This document shows, piece by piece, positions 46,801 to 55,956 of a stretch of DNA of 64,000 nt. Position numbers and translations under genes: made by a program. The stretch comes from Mactromeris polynyma (taxonomy: Eukaryota; Mollusca; Bivalvia; Venerida; Mactridae), in assembly GCA_032209605.1 (NCBI GenBank), contig JASFXZ010000013.1:10871901-10935900 (forward strand), read 5' to 3'. The notes below the pieces were generated by a model that worked only from the letters and a program-made list of their open reading frames with translations, did no database searches and was not told the origin of the DNA. Within the stretch, counting starts at the first letter, position 1; each line of letters opens with the position of its first letter.

Positions 46801-49800
46801 GTCTGTGTGGGGGAGGCATAATTATGTTTATGTGGCGTTCCCTGTTACAAGGTAATCTCTCTTTTTTGTATGCATGGATCACTTGGTTTCTGCTGTTTCC
46901 ACTTTCGCAGTCATATCAAGTTGTACACGTACGTCAATTTGTGCTATTTAATCTGACAGTTTTCATAAAGCATTTAAAACATCCTCGCTAGTAAATCTTT
47001 CTATTGTAGTAAGTTTTGAAATATCCAAAAAGACTGAGAAATAGCCTTACCTGTATAAAAATGCGTATTGTTCCTTGCTGTTTGTTCGACCCAGTCTTTC
47101 ACTTAAGACAATTTTAAAGGGTTTAGACTGTCCCCTGAAATGTCGAGCATAACAAGAAAGTTACATGGCTCTTTGGTGATTTACGGAAATACACGAATAA
47201 GGCGAATGGTATTCCTCGTAACATTGCGGTGAAATATAAATTGTAAACAGGCACTGTCAAACACCTACAGGAGATTGTCACGAGTTCTCTCCCTTTGTCC
47301 TTCCTATAGTATATGGATGGGATAAAGGGTGAGAACTCTAGATGGAAAACAGGAAAATAACTGAACATGGAATCCACTCAACGTTTAACGCATAAATAAA
47401 TCACCATTTTTCTCGATGTACTAAGTCGGAAAACGTGAAAACAAAATGATCGGATTTATGCATTTACAAGAAAAACTTTATGAAAATAAATCGTTTTTCA
47501 TTGTTGCTCGTTTCAAGGGATTAACACATCAGCAATTCAATTCAAATGTTCTTGTTTTATAAACCGTATAATTATCTGGATGTGCGTTTCCACTGGACCA
47601 CCGATCCGCTACTATCCTTTCTATATATTACATATACATGTACTATAGAAGAGATAAAGGGAGATAACTAGTGATATCTCATGTGACAAACAAATTACAG
47701 TCAAATAAGTTACACATACATGTTTGCAGACTACACAAAAAACTATACATGTGGTTGGTACGTCCTCGTCACAAACTTCCGATTGATCTTGAATTTGATG
47801 TGACAAATAGCGTATTATTTCTCATCAACCCTAAATCAGGAATAATTACGTTCTAACGATTCATCTAACAACTTTAAATTACCACAAATATCTACAATCA
47901 GCGAAAACTATGCTTGAGAGAACGCCAAACACTGTGTGTCTTGATAAATGGCCTAACGTCTGACGTTATTACGTTTTGTATTTGGCCTCTGTGTGTAATA
48001 ATAATAATTACTTTTTTATTTAGAGTGACATGTACAGGCATACCAAAGAACATTCATATATCTTAGTCAAAACCTGGCCTTCTGTAACAAAATCATCAAT
48101 TATGATTAAACTACAATCACACAAACATTTATACAAACACTCATTGAATTATAACAATCAATTTGGGTGAAAAGTACTGTATATGTAAATTCTTATGGCC
48201 TGAATATACTTAATTTATAAGGAAAGGGAAGGCAACCATACTTATTCATACTGAACACTTTCTTTGTAATGAATGTGTTTTTAAAGATCTTAAAGTAAAA
48301 TTCAGTGATGGACAGTTATTACGTTGTTCCAATTTGGCACAAAAATACGTAAACGAATTTTTCATGCACGTAAAGTTGATAAAAGAAAGTATGGGGCCAT
48401 TTTTTTAATTCTGTGTAGAACAGAGAGAAAGTAAAGAACAGGAAATGAACTATTTACAAACCAGCCGTGCGTTCGGTTAAGGCTAACACTCGCACGAGTG
48501 AAGAAACTGTGCACACATTTTGCAACCGAACGCTCTGTTTGCCAAAAAGTACTTTTTGGCAATGCGTGCACAGTTTCTTAACTCGTGCGAGTGTTAGCCT
48601 TGTCCGAAACGCACGGCAGGTCATTCCCACACAAATTTCGGGAAAGAAATCAAGAATGGAGAATTTGTGTAAAATAAAAAAAATGGAACGGAAAACTTGG
48701 AAGGTGTGATAAAATAACTGTGATAATTTAACTGCACAGATGAGAATAGGTAACATTAAAATGACAATGGAGACATAATTTCATATACAGTAATATTACT
48801 ACCCTTGGTTTTGAAAAAGGTCGATCTTAATTGTTAAATGGTCTAGTTGTCTAGTGAAAATATTTAACTATAATGGAAGAAAAATTGAAATTCAATCTTA
48901 ATAATGTCTCAATTTGAGGTTGTCTTAAGTGAGCTTTTAATGCTCTTTGCTTACTAGTAATTATATAACACACCAAACGACATTTTGTATCAAGTCCGAT
49001 AGAAACAATTGCAATGTTGTCAAAAAGGAGCATAACACGAAGCTTTGGATGTTGTTCGACGTACATTTAACAGTAACTGTACAAGTAAAACATTGACACT
49101 GTATTGTCTTACTCGTTCACTTGGTCCAGCAGGGTGTGAATTGATGTATTAGACGAATCTCTGATTTCCTGTATCAGTAACAAATCATAACGGCGAATTA
49201 TCTGAAATTATGTGAACGTTTGAAACATTAAACAGAAACACTTAAATGTAATATAACATAAATCAACTTTAGATAATTGTCTAGGATGGAACTGATATCG
49301 AGCAGTTTTGGGGAAATGATGGCTTCATTGCCAGCTTGGTAAAAATTTAAATCAAAACGCACACAAAAATCTGTATACGAACAGTTAAATTGTTTAAATA
49401 TGCACATTATCTCTCACATTAGGGCTTTCACCTTCGACACACTGGTATATAATATGAGACAGTAGGATCAAATAGTTATATACCAAAAACGTCATATACA
49501 TGTATAGTGGTAGCAGAATTTGTAATTGGTGGGAATAAATGAACGTTGAGCTAGAAGCGTAACTTAATCAAAGTTTATCATTTATGTCTGCGTAAGTTCT
49601 CTGTCAATGATGGGCTGCGTCCAAAGCACGATTCATATACTTTTCCAAGAGGTTTGAGTTCAACAAGAGTGTTTCTTAACCTGATTGTCAAAGGGAAGGA
49701 TTAAGTTGTAACAGGGAACGCCACATTCACAAGACAATGCATCCCAACACATATTAAGAGTTGAGGCGGAACATCTATGGGGAAAGGAAATAAATAATTG

Positions 49801-50130
49801 TCTGGCTGATTAAGCATTCGTGTGTCGGACCTTTTGGCCTGCGGTCATAGTCTTAGGATACAGTCTTACCATTGGTCGGCTATTCTTACAATCGAGCTCA
49901 GAATCAACCAATCAGAAGCATAAGTGTGAAGACTGGTTTAAAAGCCAGCTCAGACCCGTATAAATGACTCGGAATGGATTGATTGTTACCTTAACAAGAA
50001 TTGCCATGATGTCTGGCTTACTGGCTTTTTTCACACCAAACACTTGTATGTTGAATGCTCCTATCCTCAAATCTCTGCTGGAAACGCTCGTACATACCGC
50101 TAACATCATGAAAATCCATGTCGTCCACAT
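40857..50130 (-). CDS. Secreted deoxyribonuclease I-like endonuclease (8 exons)
   Basis: Exons, in coding order: 50130-49990, 49201-49113, 47134-47051, 45998-45880, 45536-45269, 44285-44180, 43347-43298, 41112-40857. All have AG/GT borders and matching phases, giving 370 aa. Residues 1-18 are a signal peptide (MWTTWIFMMLAVCTSVSS). The DNase I fold follows, starting LRIGAFNIQVFG, with metal and catalytic residues E59 (LIQEIRD), H155 (GIHVDPDD), D189/N191 (MGDLNADC), D233 (CAYDR) and H276 (VSDHYP). C194 and C230 match the conserved large-loop disulfide. The small CxxC loop of vertebrate DNase I is replaced by DDGSEVLG. Residues 286-370 are an extra, basic C-terminal tail not found in vertebrate DNase I. 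The enzyme would cut extracellular or phagocytosed DNA with Ca/Mg. Splice sites are my reading, supported by phase agreement and motif order. Confidence 0.88.
41426..41661. mobile_element. MITE with TACGAAAGAC ends, in DNase I-like intron 7
   Basis: About 236 bp, with inverted ends tacgaaagactggt and accggtctttcgta extending inward (attcacacttcat / atgaagtttgaat). The middle is full of gaattcgtgaa motifs. TA at both ends suggests a TA-target DNA transposon derivative. Confidence 0.65.
42566..42712. repeat. Dispersed repeat, copy 2 (pair with 40540-40682)
   Basis: Diverged copy of 40540-40682 in the same orientation, inside intron 7 of the DNase I-like gene. Confidence 0.7.
43369..43529. mobile_element. 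MITE, family 1, in DNase I-like intron 6
   Basis: Starts TA-CAGTAACACCTC and ends gaggtgttattga (TIR with one changed base). Internal motifs 'aaaatggacttgaaaa' and 'gaggttgaat' are shared with the 55174 copy. It starts 22 bp upstream (in transcription) of exon 7. Confidence 0.75.
44636..44814. mobile_element. MITE, family 1, in DNase I-like intron 5
   Basis: TA-flanked (44634-44635, 44815-44816), CAGTAACACCT at the left and a degraded right end (gatattacag). About 179 bp, the most diverged copy. Confidence 0.65.
44931..45093. mobile_element. MITE, family 1, in DNase I-like intron 5
   Basis: 163 bp flanked by TA. The left end is CAGTCAAAAACACC and the right end GAGGTTTTACTG. In opposite orientation to the 44636 copy, judged by internal motifs (aagtccattttcactg against cagtgaaaatgga). 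Confidence 0.75.
45965..46420. repeat. 76-bp tandem array duplicating a splice acceptor
   Basis: Six copies at exact 76-bp spacing ('atcc' landmarks at 45971, 46047, 46123, 46199, 46275, 46351). The first copy overlaps the 5' end of exon 4 of the DNase I-like gene; the others lie in the upstream intron. Each copy carries the polypyrimidine tract, acceptor and the first bases of exon 4. In copies 3 and 6 the acceptor AG is changed (ctgacatgc in place of ctgacctgc on the + strand). Confidence 0.9.
46768..46866 (+). repeat. Dispersed repeat, copy 1 of 3
   Basis: Shares 'ccttatgtttcgtgg', 'ttgttgtttccc' and 'gtggcgttccctgt' with 53697-53796 (+) and 49690-49790 (minus). No coding sense; family unknown. 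Confidence 0.55.
48465..48616. mobile_element. Foldback MITE, 152 bp, in DNase I-like intron 2
   Basis: A nearly full-length palindrome: ccgtgcgttcgg ... ccgaaacgcacgg at the ends, then ctaacactcgcacgagt / actcgtgcgagtgttag and gaaactgtgcac / gtgcacagtttc, around a small centre (gccaaaaagtactttttggc). cag flanks both sides, a possible short target duplication. Confidence 0.75.
49690..49790 (-). repeat. Dispersed repeat, copy 2 of 3 (inverted)
   Basis: The minus strand reads 'atgcattgtcttgtg...gtggcgttccctgt', matching 53697-53796 and 46768-46866. It lies in intron 1 of the DNase I-like gene. Confidence 0.5.
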
Positions 50131-50499
50131 ATTGGTGCAATAAGTCTCGGAGTGAAAGCTTAAACAATTGATTGGAGTTTTCTTTTATTTTGGTACCTTG
50201 AAACAAAACTGATTACATGGCACTAACCGTCGTCTTTTCCGACGAAATCAGCTCATGAAACACTTGTGAGAAAGAGAAGTGTATAGTTATCATAAAACAA
50301 CAGATACGGAACGGATTAATACGCTTAACAAAATATAGGTGAGTTGATTGTGTGATAGATGTAATGTATAAAACAAGTTTCTGGAAAACAAAAAAACGAG
50401 CATTTTGATAGTTTTTAATCTTATTTTAAAGCCATTTAAATAAATTCAGTCATCTAAGTCTAGAAATAAATATTTTCTTTAACATTATCATTAATTAAG

Positions 50500-50951
50500 T
50501 ATGGTGGCGTACTTCTGCCACCTGTTAACTACATAATTAACAAGACAAAGCATGTGGCTATCATGTTAAAGAAGCCAGTTAGCTACATTCATCACGATAA
50601 TTAGGTGGTTTAATAGTTAAGTATCATGATAAGTCTAAATATCTTAACACGAAAGTGCTTATAACTGCCACCACTTAACCACTCAATCCCCTAGATCTAT
50701 ATTCCACGTAACCGTTATCTAAAAGTAGATTGTCCGTTCGGAATAACTAGAGGATTAAGTAGCTTAGTGGTGGCAGTTGTGTGTACTATCGAAAACATTT
50801 TCGTGTTAAGATATTTATCTGGGATGAAACTGTATCACTTTACTTAACTAGTTAACCACATAATTATCATATGAATTATGTAGTTAACTAGTTTGTTCAA
50901 CGTATCCTAGATAGTTATGTAGTTAACAGATGGCAGAAGTATGCCTCCATA
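50500..50951. mobile_element. Long foldback element, about 452 bp
   Basis: Ends are inverted: tatggtggcgtacttctgcc against ggcagaagtatgcctccata. Pairing continues inward over most of its length (gttaactacataa / ttatgtagttaac, taactgccaccactta / tagtggtggcagtt). It lies just upstream of the DNase I-like gene. No ORF, so a non-autonomous DNA element. Confidence 0.75.
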
Positions 50952-51084
50952 ATAAATTTTGTATACATGCTTTAGTAAATACACCCTTGTCGGTAAAAAT
51001 GAACATGTACACACATAATTATACAACTGCTGTGGCAAACACTGCTACTGAGGTAATTTTAACGTCACATCATTTGTTACATAA

Positions 51085-51262
51085 TTGAGCGCTGCTATGG
51101 GATTTACAGCCACTTTTGTAAGTGACGTCATTTCAAGAAAACGCAAAATGTGATGTCACAATGTGCAAGCAGGGAACAAAATTTACTCCATATGGTCACT
51201 TCGTTTTCATATTGCTGTATGTGACAAATAATGGTGGTCGGAAATCGTACAGCGGCGCTCAA
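51085..51262 (+). repeat. Stray copy of C1q-unit upstream DNA
   Basis: Matches 656-900 of unit A and its B/C counterparts: 'gacgtcatttcaag', 'gtcacaatgtgcaagcagg', 'gtcacttcgttttcatat', 'ggaaatcgtacagcggc'. It lies 23 kb from the array. It holds a perfect TGACGTCA at 51123-51130, where unit A has TGACCTCA. It is either a relic of an older duplication or a mobile repeat also present in the C1q flank. Confidence 0.75.
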
Positions 51263-51900
51263 GTGGAGATTTATCGAACATACACATACTTTTACAACAG
51301 CTTGGACAATCACTGCTACTGTATTTTAACGTCACATCATTTGTTACATAATTACTGAAATATCGAACATACAAATATGTAAAACATGGATGCTATATTG
51401 CACGTTCGCGACATTATTATCGATATAATCCATCGTAAGTACATCATTTGAAGATGACATGGATATATACTAAAGGTTTCGCCTCGATCAATCCAAATTA
51501 GATCTTATTTTAATCCTATTCACAATTTGCATTACCACACATGTGTTTGCATGACTGAGTGTGAATGTTATTATGCATCACATGTTTAATTATTATTGAT
51601 ACCAATAATAAAGAACCCATATTTTGTATAATAGTGTTTTGTAAGTGAGTATCGATTTTCCAAAATCACAAGGCATAACTAAAATGTATATAGACGTATT
51701 CATCCGAATTTGTTAAAATAGTATATACATTTGTAGTGGCTTTGCGCTATATATGTAACAAAAATGAATACACACGAGACACAAAATATTCATACAGCAC
51801 AACCTTTCTAGAGTAGCCCTGTCTTGAGTAGTAGAAATAGTATGTGTACTTATTTATCCTCTATGGAACAACAACAGTCGAAGTTTGTATCCCTAAAACA

Positions 51901-53240
51901 GTGTGAGCAACTTCCTGTATGGGAAATCAGGGGATTCCCCCTTTCAGCTTCCCTTTTCAGGAAGTGTGTTACTATATTTAGAGTTTCACTTCCATTCGGG
52001 AATCAAAAGTTTTGGCTGGTTTTAGAAAACTGAATGGAGGAAAACGTTTTTATTTTGTTATTGAATATCTACTTAGGAAAGGCATTTTTAAATTTTCACC
52101 GTTTAGCTTTATTATAAACTTCCTGAATTAGAAAACAATTCATCCTAATCAGGAAACACAAACAACCAAAGTTTACTTTTGAATTATTTTTTATCATAAA
52201 GCATAAATAGCAGTTGTTATGCTTTGGAAATGGTGACTAGACCATTGAGAGGGAAACCACGTGATGAGTGGAAAGTAAGGGAAATAATTTACACGACAAG
52301 TATACTTTTTGGTTTCTGAACTTGGTATACATGAATTTATGCATGTTTATCAACATTGCATGTTGAACAATTTTGTGGACTTGCATAAAAAAAATCTTCA
52401 CAATTTGAACATGGCCTCTTAGAGACAGTGTCCAGAGTAAAAGTCGGTGTGTCGTCATTTTATTCTATTTACCATAAATTGATTAGACTGAATGTTCAAT
52501 AGTGTATATGTACAGTATCACATTGTTTTGACAATCCTTCATTGATAGCTGTGGGATGTCATTATCTATTGACTTATAGACGTCAGATTTATTAACTATA
52601 CGTAATCATAAATAAACATGTATAGATGAATCATAATGAATAAGGAAATATGTGTTCACTTAGTAAGATGGGTTTTCAGTTGTTGGGGACAGATTTGTAC
52701 CATTATGTTCGTACCTTGTATGTTTAATAAACAAAAACAAACACTATTACAACACATTATTGTAATTCCTCCCCTATATATTCCCTTAAACTTCTAAAAG
52801 GAACATTTAAAATGCAAATCCTTTGATATACATGTATCATTATGTTTAAACTATCTTCCATGACTTTTGTTTCTATAATTTGTTTTATATCATAGGAGAG
52901 TGTACTTACAACGCTACCTGAACTGAAAGTAAGAATACTGATTTTGTTTGTTTTGTTTTCTGATCGGAAAATCTTGTTTCCAAATCAGGAGGTTTGACTT
53001 TTACTTCTGGATTAAATGAAAGGTAGACAATTTAAAAACAACTTGAACGGTGAATACTTAGATATGCCTTTCATATGAAGAAAACCATCAAAATCATTCT
53101 AGCTCCGCACGAAATTTTTCATCCGGGCACTTTTGTTAAAACTGGCAAAAAAGCGAGGTTTTGTTTCCTGAATCGGATTAATCCCCTGATTTCCCATTTA
53201 GGAAGCTTCTCCTGTTGCCGAATGGTGTTGCTCATGTGAG
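51901..53240. mobile_element. Possible large foldback element, about 1.3 kb
   Basis: gggaaatcaggggatt at 51921-51936 is repeated exactly in inverse at 53180-53195, and gtgagcaac / gttgctcatgtgag lie outside. Weaker inverted matches continue inward (ttaggaaaggcattt / gatatgcctttcat). No transposase ORF is visible between the arms. Two elements in opposite orientation is the alternative. Confidence 0.45.
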
Positions 53241-53696
53241 TATGCTTTCCTATTAATAATCACCGTCTATTTGCTCATATATGCATGTATAGTGCTGAAT
53301 AAAAGAAAAAAGTACCTGATAATTCACTGCCGCTGATGTCGATAGGCAACAATTGCATTAAAATCCACCAAATTATTAAACAATTAGTATAGAAATGTTA
53401 TCAGTAGTCGTTATACAAATCTTTTCACAGATATTGGTTGGCAAATGTATTAAGATAACATTTCTATTCACATTGGTGTTTATTTTACAGATTAAATATT
53501 TTAATGATGTGAATTGTCACACTTGACCCGTCTTAGTATACGTCGCTAATTTTCACCACACTTGTTTCTCTTATTTATATACCACATATGATGTATCGCT
53601 TTACATATACTGGGGCCTAATGCTTAAACATTATAAGTCTAAAAGTCCTTGCGCCTCAGTTCCTTAATATGTGTACCGTTTGACCTCCTTTAGTGC

Positions 53697-53796
53697 CTTA
53701 TGTTTTGTGGATTGTTGTTTTTCCGGAGATCTGCGTGGGGAGGCATTGTCTTATGTATGTGGCTTTCCCTGTAGTTACGTATTCTCTCTCTTTTAG
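53697..53796 (+). repeat. Dispersed repeat, copy 3 of 3
   Basis: Related to 46768-46866 and to the minus strand of 49690-49790 (ccttatgttttgtgg, attgttgttt, gaggcattgtctta, ttccctgt). Confidence 0.55.
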
Positions 53797-53799
53797 ACT

Positions 53800-55170
53800 C
53801 TAGAATGTTAAATGTTCTTTCTGCTCCTATGCTGGTATACGATATAAATTTAAATAATAACAGTTGGGAATTTAAGTGTACAGGGAAACAACAATTATTC
53901 AGACAGAATTTCATTTGTTAAGATAAATGAAAACAAAATGCTGGTAATTATAAATTTAGCAAATTTAAAGTCTAAGTCTGAGCTTCAGACTCAAAGTGTT
54001 TGTGAATAATGCCCTGTTTGTTAACAGTATCCGTTCATAAGGCAAATTCATCGGGTTTAACTTATGGTTAAACATTCAACTTATGGTTAAAGTAATGTAT
54101 GTTTTATCTCAAAGTTGAATGAACAAGAGCATTGAAATAGAAAATTAACATATTTAAAATACCATTCATTGAAGAAATACCAATGGATGGAGTAGTTTGA
54201 CTTTGTCGGGACCATCAACATTCGTAAAATATAAAACGAAAGTGTAAACAAAGAAGACGACAGCCATAAAAATAGTAGTCGTCTTTCCACGTTTAATATA
54301 GACTAAGAAGGGTTAATGGTGCGTGTAGAAACATAACTTCACATGTAAACAAACTGTATAGTTCGTGCCCATGTAAACAAAGAACAAACAATTAATAAGT
54401 TCAGTATTGAGAGACCAGAAAACACAGTCGTTCCTTTTGTTAGATATGCTGTATAATCTTCATTTTTCGGTCGCTCAAACAACAAACAAGATTTCGGGTT
54501 TTGTCGTTTTTCAATAGTGAAATAAACATAATTTGTTATGACAAAAGGCTCGGTACTTTGTAAAGGGAGATCACTAAGCAGGAACTTGAAATCCGTACTG
54601 ACTGTCTATTAGTCATGTTACTTTTTACTACATAAGTTACTTCCCTTTCACAAAACGCCATTTACTCTCATATTCGGCTGCACGTGATCTAAGAAATACC
54701 AGTCGAGAATTGAAATCATCACGTCGTGTCACCATTTTGTGAGTTTTCTAGTATGATAGATAAGCGGTATTATATTTCATTTTACACGTGTTCATTACTT
54801 GTTTGTTCGTAACATATTATCGGCCGTTATGTCTCAGTGTAACGGAAACTGTAATTGAGGAGATAATTATACCAATTAAATTGCCAGTATGTTTGTAGGA
54901 GTTAGTTCCCTTAGATTAATTTATTATAACGTAGCTTTGTGATCCGATTTGCGACAATTTAATAGATTTCAACAAACACATAATAGATGATAATAAAATT
55001 GTGTTTGGGAAATAAAAGTAGTTGAATTGTTCACTGCATGAATATAAACCTAGTTGTATATGTGTACTGCGATAGGTGCTAGGTGCCATTGGGCTGTTGT
55101 TATTCCATAAAAGAGTATATAAAGCAAAACAATTATGATATATTACAGACTAACTCATCTGTGCAACTGT
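53800..55170. other. Intergenic, no gene seen
   Basis: AT-rich DNA without a supportable ORF. Around 54660-54750 GC rises, with an E-box (cacgtg) and a ccattttg motif; this could be the upstream edge of the + strand gene that follows, but no transcript start can be fixed. Confidence 0.35.
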
Positions 55171-55173
55171 ATA

Positions 55174-55322
55174 CAGTAAAACGTCAAAAGCAAGACCACC
55201 CTTGGGACCCTCGAAAACTGGTCTTAATAGTGAGGTTGAATGAAGAGAAAAACAGTGAAAATGGACTTGAAAATTTTGAGGTGGTCTTCTTATTGAGGTA
55301 GTCTTTAGGTGGGGTTTTACAG
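55174..55322. mobile_element. MITE, family 1
   Basis: 149 bp between TA dinucleotides (55172-55173, 55323-55324). Ends CAGTAAAACGTC and GGGGTTTTACAG. Internal 'aaaactggtcttaat', 'gaggttgaatgaagag', 'cagtgaaaatggacttgaaa' match the 43369 copy. Confidence 0.8.
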
Positions 55323-55956
55323 TATAGTGAAAAAATAAACCAAATTGCAAGATTATGTTACAGGCATCAATTAAATGCATGATTAACACATCTACTGGCT
55401 TACGAGATCCTTTCATTTTGCCCCAACATTCTTAATTTTCTTCAGAACTGGCAGCAAGCAGAAATTGCTTATACAAATGGCATTTGATCCACATTAAATT
55501 TGCGAAAGTTGCATTTTTTATCCCCTTTTATCTGACCGGTAACTTCTCTGTTTGGGCTGGTTCAACCAAAACTTATTGAGAACTCTGTTCTTACAACAAA
55601 AATATCAGATATATAAAATTTTCAAAATAAATTTCTGAAAAAATAGTAAAAATCCTGTCCCATTCTGTAGACAATTATCTGGCCTTTACAAGTTATATTA
55701 AACTAATCACTTTACTGGTTTGGTTCTGTTGATATAATGATTAGAAAAAATATATGTTCATGTAGGCCTCACATATTATTCTAGACTGCGTTTATTTATA
55801 CTTCTGTAAATCTAAACAAATAATGATAATACAGTTGTCACACTGTGGTGATTAAAATGAAAGTGCACCAGGTTGAAGAGTGGGTTTGACTTTTATGACA
55901 TTTTAATACTTTTTCATTTGTTCAAGTTCTTTCAGTTGCAGGTACCCCAGGCTGAA

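Noticed and set aside
48267..48406. Open stretch on the + strand (FKDLKVKFSDGQLLRCSNL...)
   Set aside because: Stops close upstream, no splice sites that join it, no recognised family; probably chance or an old repeat.
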